Assembly (NCBI GenBank): GCA_015832175.1
Contig: WJXW01000001.1
Location: 1,178,001-1,242,000 of the forward strand
Length of the DNA: 64,000 nucleotides
Reading direction: 5' to 3'
Origin: Paraphaeosphaeria minitans
Lineage: Eukaryota; Ascomycota; Dothideomycetes; Pleosporales; Didymosphaeriaceae
Shown here: positions 52,547-63,271 of the stretch, piece by piece
Layout of the letters: the number at the start of each line of letters is the position of its first letter
Position numbering within the stretch: the first letter of the stretch is position 1
Made by a program: the position numbers and the translations under genes
The notes under the pieces: model-generated
Told to the model about the DNA's origin: nothing
The model's input: the letters and a program-made list of their open reading frames with translations, nothing else
Database searches by the model: none

Positions 52547-55500
52547 ATGCCTCCGGTCCTGAATCCCTTCCTGCGGGCTTTCTTCCGTAGCACTCTCCCC
52601 AGCCAGTGCTCCCCCGTCCAGCACCACGTAAGTGCCCCTCCCGCCGCCTGCTGGATGCCCCGGCTAACGTGCAGTAAAGGTCCTCCTTGTCCCCACCACC
52701 GAAGTCCTCCTCACCTCCCGCGACCGCGACACGAATGCCTCGTACGCCGACCTAAGTGGCTCCGAAGAGTTCCTGGCCAGCCATGTCCTGCGCGTCCCAG
52801 GCGGCGTGGGCCCCAACAACCACGTCAAGGATGGCTCCACGTTCAGAGAGAGCCGTGCCAAGGCAAAGCAGTATTCGACAGCCAACGGGAGGACCGTAAT
52901 CATTAAGGACGCCTTCGTCTATAGCAACAAAGGCTTTAAGACACTGAACCAGGCGCAGCTACTGAACGACGTCATCTTCTTTCCGGACACATTCGAGCCG
53001 CAGCCATGGCTGGTCTACTTCATCTCGCGGCCGCTGATTGGAACATACGATGCGACGCCAATAATCCCTGCCTCTTTGCCAGACCCTTACATGGAGCGTG
53101 CGCCGAAGCATGCCCCGGCCGGCCCGTCGAACAGTGGCCCAACGGCGTCTATGCCGCGGAAAAAGGACATCAAGTCCTTTGGGGACCTGCTGAACCATTT
53201 CCCCATGATCGCACGGCAGATGCAGCCAGGCCTCGATAGGCTCTTCACCGAATTCAGGAGAGAGTTGGACAAGCCGCTTCCACCCACACCTTCGAGCACG
53301 TCTCGTGCGTCTTCACTGAGCTCCCGAAGAAGGGGGTCCATGTCCTCTGCAGAAAGCGCACCATTGTCGTTACACAGCAGCATCTCAGGCCCTAATGGAT
53401 TTATCTCAACGTTGGAAATCGACGATGAAGAGGACCTGATGCGGAGGTCGTTGGAGACAGCGGTCATTGCGGCGATAGATCTATTTCAGGGGGTCGACAA
53501 GCAACAGCTCTCGTTGCTGGGCGCCACCACCGATTTGACGGGACCTATCGTGGAGCGCATGATCGAGAAGTACATCACTGAACAGCTGCATACATCCATG
53601 TTCCCTCGTCTGCAGCATATTCGAAAGTCGGATGATGTCGAGCTCGAGATGCGAATGCGGCAAATGGTAGACATCGACATTTCGCAAGTAGGCATCAATA
53701 TCGGTCATGGTCGGAAAGGCAAGAACGAGCTTTCGGTGCGCTTGTCCAAGGCAGGCGAGATATTCAAAAAGATGGGTGTAGCTGGCAGTCCGCAAGAGAT
53801 GGTGGAAATACTTCTCGCAGTACAAAAAAGCATAACCATGCCCGAGGCTTCTTCGACTGGTGCAAAAGCTCTTCTGAATGGCCAGTCTTATTCAGAAAAG
53901 AACGACCATTTGCTCACCATCAATGCAGACACGCTTGTGTCTCTCCTGCTCATCGTTGTCATACGGTCCCCGATAAAGAACCTACAAGCCCGTCTGTCTT
54001 ACATGCGGCATTTCGTCTTCATAGACGACGTAGAGAGTGGCGAGATGGGCTATGCGTTGAGCACCTTTGAGGCTGTACTCTCATACCTAGTCAGGGATTC
54101 AGGGGGTTTGCGCAAAGCCAGTCGGCGCAACAGAAATTTATGGCAAGCAACCAAATCGGGTGATCTTGCAACCCTGCAGGGTGTGCTTGAGCCCGAGAGA
54201 TCGTTCCACGAAGACGCTTGGGTTGATTCAGAAGAGGACGAAGAGATCCGCGAAAATGTTCGACCCGTGAGGTTTGCACCAAGCGCCTCAGAGCTTCTGG
54301 CTTCAGCTGAACCAACTGTTAATGGCGACACCGGGTCATCGTACAGACCTGGAAGACTCTCCCGACTTCGACACACAGATGAGGGTGGTCCTCTGTCTCA
54401 TATCTTCCCCTTCCAACGAGCTCCAACGCCTCCATTACCAGAGCTTCCCGAGCGACCAAAACCTAAGAAACGGGTTTCAATGGACACAAGAAGTATGTCT
54501 AGCTCTTCGGTAGTCTCTTTCCGGTCGCATACTACACTAGGCTCCCGTGGTACGGGCCTTGAAGGCGACACTTCGATAGAGAAATTGTCCAAGACGCAGG
54601 GCTCAGAAGGCGATTCCGTCTTGATGATGGCTGTAGAGAATAGACAAGATAAGGCACTGCAATACTTGCTCAGCCTATCCGAGTTTTACTCTTCTGATTT
54701 CATTCTTGATGACTGCAACAACGAAAGCACAACCCTACTCAGCGCGGCCGTACAAAGCGGTAACGCAAAGACTACCGACGTCCTACTCAGCTGGATCCTT
54801 AATATAAGACCAGCAGAGGATAAATTACGAGCGTACCTGGCAAAACAAGATTCCAAAGGCCGATGTGTGGCACACTACCTCTTCAATCTGCCATTGCTCA
54901 TCGACAGGATTGGTCACCTGGTACCTTGGCGCCTGAAGGACAAGAATGGGCAGACTCCCATGTTTGCCCTTTGTCGATCTTACGACCACGACGAATATCG
55001 AGACATGATCGACAGGGCGCTCTACGCCGCTACGCGAGCCCAGTACGATGGCCAGCCATTGCATTTGGATGAGCACATTGACAACAAAGGCAATAGCTTG
55101 CTGCACATCGTTGCAGATCCACAGATTGCAATGCGGCTGCTGTATCGGTGCGATTCGGATGTGAATGCTCCGAATGACAAGCATTTCACTCCACTCATGG
55201 TAGCCAGCAAATACGGCCGCACTGAACTAGTTCGCGTCCTCTTTCAAGATCCCAGGGTCGATTTATCTGTCAGGGATGTCAGAGGGCTTACCGCTGTCGA
55301 GCTGGCCAAGGACGATGAAGTACGCAACAGAATTGACGACATGGTGTTGCTATCAAACGAACCTGGTCCTGACGGTCGTACAACTACTGTCGTGAGATCG
55401 TTCTTTGTCGAAGATGGAAGCATCCGACTTGTCCTCAAATCAGGTGCCCCCAATTCGAATGTCACAATCACTGTTACGACCTGCCGACGCTCCCTTCACG

Positions 55501-56771
55501 ACTTCGAGAACTTAGCAAAATGGTTAGCCCAGGAGCACCCAGCATCCTGGCTTCCGGTCATCAACAATCTTGCGTCTCCATTCCTCATTCCGTCACGGCC
55601 GTCGCGTTCTGTCCTTCGGGATATACAGCTTCGACTTGACGCATTTCTGAAGATCCTTTTGAAGCATCCTACATTCGCAACCCATGAAATGGTCTGGGAA
55701 TTCTTCCTCGTCCCAGATATCGATATAGCGATGCTTGCAGAAAGATCTTCTCGCAAAGCTGAGCTGCTTGTTGAGCGGATTCGGGAGGAATACACCCCCG
55801 TGTATGATGTTCGCGAAGTGGAACTTTTCGTGCAACATGCCCGCGAATCCGTTCGTTCTCTACACCATGCATCTAGATCCGTTCTACGTCGCACGAACAA
55901 AATGCGTACAACATCCACGGATCTGACTGACGCAGCAAAGCTCGCCAACACGGCTATCCACACTCTGAAGTTCTTGCCGGAGCCACATTTGAGAGCTATG
56001 GATCGGTACACCAAGACTCTGACCCAGAGTGAAGCAAGCCCCTTGGCAGGGTTTTACTACAATATCCACGCAATCGCTAGCACCATCAACGCCATACTCA
56101 GCGCTCTGAACCGGCCTTCGACGCTCATCAATTCCATGTCTGCAACGCAAAAAGCCGTCGATCGTCACTCTCTTTCCATGCGTCGGTCTGACCGCTGGCC
56201 TCTTGGTCTGCTGGATGATGCTCGCTCGCGCATGCAACGCGATGCGCAGGAGAAGATGGAACGCGCCACCGAAGAGCTCTCCGGCTTGGGTAAAGAAATG
56301 CGGTATACACAGCAAGTCGTCGCGCAAGAGCTTGCCAGCTGGCAGGAAAACCGCGTGGATATGGGCAGGCGAGCATTAAAAGAGTTTGCACGGAAGATTG
56401 TCGTGTCCGAACGAGCAAGGCTAGAAAGTATGAGGCGTGCTGTGAGGGAGCTGGGAATCGGTGCAGCGAAATCCCAGGCAGGCAGCAATGGTGTAGCCGT
56501 AGATGGAGTGAACGGGACATATCCGGATAGGGATCTCGATACTGCAATGCTCGAGAGGAGAGGCAGTATCGAAGATGTGACAGACGAGGTGGACGGCGCG
56601 CTGGCTGCAAATCCCGAGCAGGATACGATCAATGGAGATTTCGATGCAGCAGAGGATGAGCCCCTGCTTCCACCGGCATCACCACTAGAAGCGGATGGTG
56701 AATTAGATGGCGCGCCAGAGGCAAGCGATGAGGGTGAGCGATTACTGGTGCCTCGGCCTGAGGCGGCCTGA
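52547..56771 (+). CDS. VPS9-ankyrin-PX endosomal protein (Vrl1/VARP-like)
   Basis: join(52547..52627,52680..56771), 1390 aa. Exon 1 encodes MPPVLNPFLRAFFRSTLPSQ to VQHH, and a 52-nt intron ending TAAAG leads to VLLVPTTEVLLTSRDRD. The VPS9 domain lies near residues 270-490, with NADTLVSLLLIVVIRSPI and LSYMRHFVFIDDVESGEMGY as the GEF core. Ankyrin repeats (about 680-890) include NESTTLLSAAVQSGNAKTTD and FTPLMVASKYGRTELVRVLF. A PX domain follows (about 920-1030; TVTTCRRSLHDFENLAKWLA, then PSRPSRSVLRDIQLRLDAFL). The last 350 residues are helical and BAR-like. The order VPS9-ankyrin-PX-BAR matches yeast Vrl1, which is lost from common laboratory strains. It should activate Rab5-type GTPases and bend or sort endosomal membranes. 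The frame is intact. Confidence 0.88.
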
Positions 56772-57608
56772 AGACCGCAATGGGTGGGAGTTTGCATCCG
56801 GGGGTGTTTATCTTCTTGTTTATAGTTTCTCACTTGTTTGCATACTGAGGTGTATGGGAGCGGCATTCCGATACCATGTTCTTCGCGTCCCGTCTTTCTG
56901 TTCAGCGATGGCGATCGGAGGGACTGTGCAGTGGACGCATTTGAGCGTAACGTAATCTCTATTCATCATATATATCCTTGCCGTGCAGCAGCGTGCAAGC
57001 AGTCGAGCCACCCGAGGCATGGCTTTCCACCATCACAACGCTCACAGTTGGACAAAACAGCCATGCTCGCGTTGCAAACACGTATTGACTCATTTCGCAT
57101 CGCACAGCCTAGGTACGTTGAGTTCTGCTAAGGGCGCTTCCGTTTGATGGTTGTACCTAGCCACTGGAAAGCATGTGAGCATCTACCAACTAGGTAGGTA
57201 GCAGCAACGTTCCACCTTCGTAGATTACCAATGCACCGGTAAGTACGGTATTCCTATTCCGAAACTCCGTTGAACCGCAATATACGCATAGTCTACATGC
57301 TCGCCCCTCATCAGGGCACCAAACCATGGTCGCCTACCTACGATAGGTAGGTAGTAGTCTATGCGACTAGGTCCAGCTCCGAGCGCCGAGCCCCGCAACA
57401 CCCGCTCGCTGCCACGGAACCCTTCCAAGAATCTGTGTGCTAGGATGTCTAGGTCCGCTGCATCATCTCTCGTCCGGGGGGTGCGAAGCTGCCGAGGACA
57501 GGCCATGCGAGGCTAGTCCACTTCACGCGACGTAGTCGTTGGTATTTGCGTTAGGTGCTGCGGGCGCGGGACTCGGCGGGTAGTGGTCAACGGGCAGGTC
57601 TCTAAGTA
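56772..57608. other. Intergenic between the VPS9-ankyrin gene and the TIR elements
   Basis: 837 nt. Contains several TAGGTAGGTAG / CTACCTACC strings (57191-57200, 57332-57352) but no gene. Confidence 0.5.
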
Positions 57609-57659
57609 CCGTAGAGTTTTCCAAGTAACGGATGACCAGGGTCTGCATAAGGCTAGCTG
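57609..57659 (+). repeat. Left TIR of element A
   Basis: 51 bp starting CCGTAGAGTTTTCCAAGTAA; inverted match at 58099-58149 with 49 of 51 positions identical. Confidence 0.85.
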
Positions 57660-58098
57660 CCTAGGGTAACGCGCGCCAAGTCTACAAACGTTAACTATCT
57701 TTACCTTTTTTTTACTACTTATAACTTAATAACTATACTATAGATTTAATCATTTTTAAGATAAAGTAATTACGTGTAGCTAGTTCTATAAAGTAGTTTA
57801 ATTTTATCTAAATTAGATATGTTTTAGTAGTGTAGTCGCTATAAATAGAAACTTTAAAATATTAACCCCTCTTACTTTATTACTAGTTTATCTATCTATA
57901 TTTAGATTATTTTTAGTCTATTACTATTATAAGCGTTAATAAAGGCTTTAGAAGTAGTTTAATAAAGGCTTTATAAAAGATAAATAAATAATAACTTTAG
58001 AATTAGATTTGTGTAAGGAATACTTATAAATCTAATCTAGTTAGCATTTAATACTTAGTAGCTTACGAATCACGTTTACCACCTGTCTATACGCTATA

Positions 58099-58149
58099 CA
58101 GCTAGCCTTATGCAGATCCTGGTCATCCGTTACTTGGAAAACTCTACAG
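58099..58149 (-). repeat. Right TIR of element A
   Basis: 51 bp ending GGAAAACTCTACAG; inverted partner of 57609-57659. Confidence 0.85.
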
Positions 58150-58151
58150 TA

Positions 58152-58206
58152 ATCGCGGGCAGGCCTGCAACCGGATCCGGTTAAGCTCGCGCAGGGATTT
58201 GTGCAG
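58152..58206 (+). repeat. Left TIR of element B
   Basis: 55 bp starting ATCGCGGGCAGGCCTGCAAC; inverted match at 58582-58636 with 51 of 55 positions identical. Confidence 0.85.
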
Positions 58207-58581
58207 ACTAAGGCGCTACTTGTTTTACCCTTGTTATAGAAGAATAAATAACGTCGTAAAAAGAGTATTCTTTGTGACTAACATGCTGTAACGCTATTCA
58301 TATTGTGTAGATCCTTAGTATTTGATCAAATTAATTTAGCGCTAGTCGCCGGAGGGTAAATATTCTAAGCCACATAGGAAAACTTTGTGTCGCGAACGCC
58401 CACGAACGCAGAGGGTGCTCGATAGTAGACGTGTTAGCGATAAGCGTGACGCTAGCGATAGAAAACACTACGAATCTAGGCGATATGCTTTCGCAACGTT
58501 ACCGCACATAAGCCATAGCTAAATTTCTCTTTACTATAACAAACACAGTACTAATCGAACATTAACAAGTGGCGCCTTGGC

Positions 58582-58636
58582 CTGCAGAAATCCTTGCGCG
58601 AACTTAACCGGATCCAGTTGCAGGCCTGCCCGCGAT
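58582..58636 (-). repeat. Right TIR of element B
   Basis: 55 bp ending GCAGGCCTGCCCGCGAT; inverted partner of 58152-58206. Confidence 0.85.
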
Positions 58637-59331
58637 TACTTATTAGGGACCTGCTCGTTGGGTATCATTGCGGTGGCGTTTATCTTCTGGATGCTGACAG
58701 ACGCGCATGGGCGTAGCACTGGAGCGCGCCTTTTTATAGAAACGTGCTGATGTTGAGATTGGTGAGTCACGCAGGCTGTGTTGGAGACATCGAGGATCTC
58801 GGCAACGATACGTTGCAGGGTAAGATTGAACAAAGGGACAGACCCAGTAGACGTCTGAGCGAAGGATGAATTGGAAACACTCATGAACAGTCACTATGAT
58901 ATTCGAACCAACCGCCTTGTGTGACTAAGCAGGAGTCACGGCAAAGGAGTCATTATGGTGTGTTGAAGGCGAATATATTGTGAAAGAACCTGCCAGGCTT
59001 GAGCCAAAAAGGCAGCCACTGTTCACTAAGCTGCTGGAATAAACGACAGTAAACACTCGCGCAGTCAACAAGATGTTGACTGAAACCATCGCAACCGTTA
59101 CCAGGAGGAGTCGATCAACCCAAGGGAGACTACGCTCCGGCCGGAGAAACAAAAATGAAGCACATTAGAGAAAAAAGGAAGATAGCCATGCTGCCAAAGA
59201 CAACAGATCTAACACTGACCATGACTGAGGAAAGGAAAACTTTTCGTCGAGGCCGGGATGGTGAGGCTGTCCTCACCCGCTCCACAGGACCACCGATACC
59301 GAGCCGGACCGGCTCCGGAGGGCGCAAAGCT
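58637..59331. other. Intergenic, short hydrophobic open frames only
   Basis: 695 nt. Overlapping minus-strand frames include hydrophobic stretches such as VVFGSMAIFLFSLMCFIFV, but no consistent splicing or family was recognised. Left unannotated. Confidence 0.4.
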
Positions 59332-60653
59332 TCATGATCCGGAATAACCCCGAGCATAGGCTATCTGCTTCCATTTCTCCACTTCCGCCTCGAGCTCTGC
59401 ATTGCGCTTTTCCAGAACGTTGACATGGTCGAACTTTCGTTGACGCGAGTCACGAGCTGCAAGCGTGTTGCGAGCTCGCTTCAAGGCAACCTTGTCATTG
59501 GGATCCACCATGATGGTGGGAAGAGGACCTTTCCGGCGACGGGGTTTAGTTATTGATGCGTTCGTGACGGGCGAGCCGTGAACCGATGACTTCCTTCGGT
59601 GAGAGCTGGCAGACATGACGGCAGGCGAGTTGACGCTAGAGCCGCTGGACTTTGTAGTGTTGCTGCTGACACTGCGCTCAAGGGCGGGAGCGACTAGAGG
59701 AGCAGCAACGGCTGGCGCGGAACCCTTGTTGTCCTCCTCAGGGAAGAGAGAGAACCAATTGTCGGTCGGCATGTAGGCGTCACCCTGGAACATGGGCGAC
59801 GTCTCGAAGCTGTCGGTGATGAAGGGCGACTGGTCGATGTCTGGGGAAGTCATGTTTGTGAAGGTCGTCGAAGGTGGCGCAGACTGGAATGGGTCGGCGA
59901 AGATGTCCTTGGGAGACACTGTGCGCGTAGAGCTCGACACCGAGTGGGGGTTGATGGTGGTGAAGGCGTTCGAGGGCGTCTCCCAAGAGACCTCCTGCTG
60001 GAGGCCAGCGAAGAGGCTGGCCCCAGAGTCGAACGAGTTGCTGCTGTTCAAGTCTGGTCTGAGCGTGAGCTTGTGTCTATGATGCGCAAGAACAGTGTGA
60101 GTCCTACCTGCCATGGCTGCGACGTTGCTGTTCTGGTGGATGTGGGAAATGCTGTTGCTAGAGCTGTTGAACAAGGGGACCGGTGGACGTTGTTGTTGAT
60201 GTGACTGTGGCTGCGGGAAAGCTAGGGTGGATGTAGGCGCTGAGTTTGCGTAGAGGGGCGGGTTTGTGTTAAACGGAGGCCCAAGTTGCAGAGCGCTCGG
60301 TGCACGATGCGGCCGAAGAGGGGCTTGAGCGGGCTGGTCGTAGAGCACGAAGTCGTTGTGCGGAGAGGCGAAATCGGTGTGGGACGTATTGGTTGGTTGC
60401 CGCGAGGCGTGGGGAGCTGGTGAGGGAAGCCATGTTGACTGGTGAGAAGCCGTGATGGACGACGTAAAGTCGAGCGGGTGGTTGGAAGGTGACGTCGAAC
60501 TAAAGCTGCACTGGGCGGGACTATAGTTCAGAGGTTCCAAAAAGGAAGGCTCTGAGGTTGTGGGTGGAGTGGGGAAGTGGTGCAAGGTTGAGGAATCCAA
60601 GGTGTCGGCTGGTGCGTCGACTGGGGGTGGGAAGGGGGCTAAAAGACAGCCAT
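59332..60653 (-). CDS. cpcA: GCN4/CpcA-type bZIP transcription factor (frame break near the start)
   Basis: About 440 aa. The C-terminal bZIP is KVALKRARNTLAARDSRQRK, then FDHVNVLEKRNAELEAEVEK, matching the Gcn4 basic region and short zipper. A central acidic activation region contains SPMFQGDAYMPTDNWFSLFP. The rest is Ser/Pro/Thr-rich. The main frame has no ATG for about 210 codons: it is open upstream only from a GTG at 60744. An ATG at 60653 (MAVF) sits one base out of frame across a T4 run (60641-60644), so one missing T would supply the start. A 49-nt GT-AG segment (60059-60107) also looks like an intron but is one base out of phase. Gcn4/CpcA activates amino-acid biosynthesis genes on starvation and is normally controlled by upstream ORFs. 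The symbol is given by family. Confidence 0.8.
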
Positions 60654-60782
60654 TATGGTGGTTGCCTGTGTGTGTTGTTGGTGGTTGTGTGAAGTTGTGA
60701 TGGATGAAGGGAGGAAAGGGAAACGGATGCCTGGCGCGGGGCACTGGTCTTTTTGTGTGCGCCAGCGAGAGGCGCTAAAAAG

Positions 60783-60790
60783 ATGAGTCA
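60783..60790 (-). promoter_or_regulatory. GCN4/CpcA recognition element
   Basis: ATGAGTCA on the plus strand (TGACTCAT on the gene's strand) is a perfect Gcn4 core site, 130 nt upstream of the ATG at 60653. Autoregulation of cpcA is known in other fungi; here it is inferred from sequence and position. Confidence 0.55.
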
Positions 60791-60821
60791 CAAGAGGAGC
60801 AAGAAACGCGAGCTGCGGCAT

Positions 60822-62870
60822 GGATGTCGCGCGCCGGCCGCCCTTACGCAGCCAACCAGCGCCCGCCGCCGCGCCCCTCTGGGACGGCCGTAGACAGCGC
60901 GCCCCGACCGCTCTCACCTTTCCCTCGCCCTCGTCTTGCCTCACTCTCGCCATTCCCTCGCCCTCGCCGTCGCCCTCGCCTTTCCTCGCTCTCGCTCTCG
61001 CCATTCTCGCCCTCGTCCTCGCACTGTGCATCGGGGGCAGAGGGCACCACAAAGCGAGCGTCGCCAGCCAGCGCGGCCGCGGTGCCGACATCAGGCATCA
61101 ACTTTTTGGCAACTAGGGCGCGAACCAGAAGCCGGCGCACCCTAGCTGCTGAGCCAGCTGAGGCGGCCCAGAAAAAACCGAACTGCTTACGACCCACTAA
61201 ACCCGTGCTCGCTGCGGAATAACGAGCATAATGCCGACGAGAAAAGAGGGCGGAACAAAGGAGCGCCCTTTTGGCTGCTGCAACTCCGACTTGCTGCGCC
61301 CGCGGCCCAAGTGGTCAACTTGCATTGTTGGCGACGCGAGCTGTTGCAACTGATGGCGAATTCTCCACGTTCGCAGAACACTAACAGCAGGTATCGATAG
61401 TCTAGATCCAGATGCGACCGACCGCCGCAATCCCCGTCCCCGCGTTTCGCGCAAGAAGCGGTGTGTCGAGTTGAATCGGCCTCTGCATCCCGCTGAACAC
61501 GCCAAGTACCCATGGCTTCCCAGGCATCACCCAATTTATCAAATCCCACTCAGCCCCAATCCACTCCATGTACTCTCGCCCTAAACGCTGGCCCGTCGCT
61601 GGGGTTGCCGGGGTTGCACACCAAACCACAGCCCACAGCCCACAGCCCACAGCCCACAGCCCAACCCCCAAAGACCATGTGACCTGTCATGACCTCTTGC
61701 GCTTTCACAACCTCGTAACCTCGACACATCTTGCAACTCCAGCTTCGGCTTCGTGATTTCTCAGGTCGTCTTCATTTAATACAACTGCCGAGGTACCGCT
61801 GTAGGACAGATGATCAATCTGCACAGAAGGCTTCCAATCATCATGACTACCAAAGGTCCGAAAAGGGCGCAACGATCACGACATATCCTGCCAAACATAC
61901 CCCAGACGTTCGTTCTAGCGTCCACCTCGTCTGTTCTTCGCCGCTCGACTCTTGTTAGCCCCATTAGGCTGCACGGTGAAGTCAGGGTAGACGCTATACC
62001 TACCAACCGGCGTCCTAGGTAGGGAGCAGCATCTCGCATCGATGGTACCTACACCAACCAACACTCTCTGCCACCCCGACTCTTCCAGTGCCTGCATTAA
62101 TGCATGTCATTGGACAAGGCGCCTGCATTATCTATCAGAGCTAATCTTCTTACACTTCTTTGAACATCATGTGCCTGCGTTCTCCTCCGCGTCCGAGCCT
62201 ACGGTAGTCGGTCCCTCCGACACCAACAGCTGCTCGGCGCGACCCGTCCAAGTCCCCCGAGAACCGCCATTGACGTAACGGCTGCTAACAGTCTAAACGT
62301 GATGGTGGAGGCAGACAGGACGGAGGCCGTCGGCGCTCGTTGGGGCGGCGCTCGGCTTTCCCCATCCTACCTACCATACTCGTAGGCATGGTAGGCTAAA
62401 TTAAGAAGAGCGACATTTGCGGTGCTAACGCTGCTTCGCCCTCCTCATGCCGTCAGATTGAGCGTCCTGCCTGACGCAGAAGTACTTGCTTGCTAATCTC
62501 GAAGTAGCGGTACTGTAGGCAACAGAAGCTCGAGGACGGAAGATAGTCCGACGACCACGCAACGCGCATCTGCGCTTTTTCTATTTGGCTTCTGGAACTG
62601 GCACGGTGCAGCGGATCTGGCGGCTTTGGCATCAGCGGGAGCGGCGATGCCGATGCTGTTGCCCACTGCTTCATTGGTGCCACTTTGGAAATAAGATATT
62701 TGAGAAGCAACTGCGTGACCCTTAGGTTGGTTGACCCAGCAAGGCTTACTGGAGACTGAGATCACAGTGTGGGTAGCTGTCGTCTATATGCCCTTACGTA
62801 TATGCATGATATAACCCCGAACTAGAATACATCATTTCTATCCGTACTGAAATTCGATAACATGCACGGC
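60822..62870. other. Gene-poor stretch; GC-rich leader then no gene
   Basis: About 2 kb. The first 300 nt are CTCGCC-rich low-complexity sequence upstream of the bZIP gene that opens long mirror frames on both strands. The rest has short frames only. Confidence 0.45.
61626..61663. repeat. CCCACAG tandem repeat
   Basis: A 7-bp unit (CCCACAG) repeated about five times in an intergenic stretch. A minisatellite without apparent function. Confidence 0.8.
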
Positions 62871-63271
62871 TTACCATTCAACATGACATGTTTGGAGGAT
62901 CTGCGAGTAAATACGACAAACTGTCCTCCCTGCCGCGCGCACCACAAGACACGTTCCCGTTAGCGAAGTAGCAACTTGCTCTGAAGATTCCAATACTTGC
63001 AACATCAATATCAGGGTTCCAGAGCATCTCGCCAAGCTACGAGGAAATTGGACATTTTCGGACGGTTGAATGCAATATCCAATGCAGCTGTCCGGCTCCT
63101 GTGTCTCATATTGGTTGCCACAATCCAGTTTTGCGCGGCACCGGGAGATTGAAACTCGAACAATGGCGTAATCGTACACTATGTCTCTTAGTTTCTTTGG
63201 AAGCCCCATGAAAGGAAAGGGTGGCCCTACTTGGGCCTTCCTCTTGCGTGGTGGAACTTTGCGTCGCCGCT
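62871..63271 (-). pseudogene. Fragment resembling fungal 2EXR/F-box-like hypothetical proteins
   Basis: An open frame whose upstream part reads PPFPFMGLPKKLRDIVYDYA followed by IVRVSISRC. The pattern FMxLPxxLRxxIYxYA is the start of the large 2EXR-like family common in Dothideomycetes. An overlapping frame supplies an ATG (63300) but in another register, and the expected C-terminal half is missing. It is probably a fragment or an eroded copy, or a gene whose splicing I cannot resolve. No function can be inferred. Confidence 0.35.

Larger units (their letters stand above)
57609..58149. mobile_element. TIR element A (non-autonomous, Tc1/mariner-like target site)
   Basis: 541 bp bounded by 51-bp terminal inverted repeats, 57609-57659 and 58099-58149. 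They differ at only two positions, both transitions. Each end is flanked by TA (57607-57608 and 58150-58151), the target duplication of Tc1/mariner-type elements. The interior (about 57690-58080) is extremely AT-rich with many TA dinucleotides and has no open frame, so it encodes no transposase. It is either a MITE or an RIP-eroded deletion derivative. Confidence 0.8.
58152..58636. mobile_element. TIR element B (non-autonomous, Tc1/mariner-like target site)
   Basis: 485 bp bounded by 55-bp inverted repeats (58152-58206 and 58582-58636), with four mismatches of which three are transitions. Flanked by TA on both sides (58150-58151 and 58637-58638). The left TA is the same TA that ends element A, so the two elements abut. 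TIR sequence is unrelated to that of A. No open frame for a transposase. Confidence 0.8.

Noticed and set aside
57609..58636. A single large transposon or an unknown defence or mobile island
   Set aside because: Two complete TIR pairs with separate sequences show two short non-coding elements; no transposase, reverse transcriptase or cargo gene was seen.
58636..59357. Minus-strand hydrophobic frames possibly forming a small membrane protein
   Set aside because: Frames overlap in different registers and no splice model gave a convincing protein.
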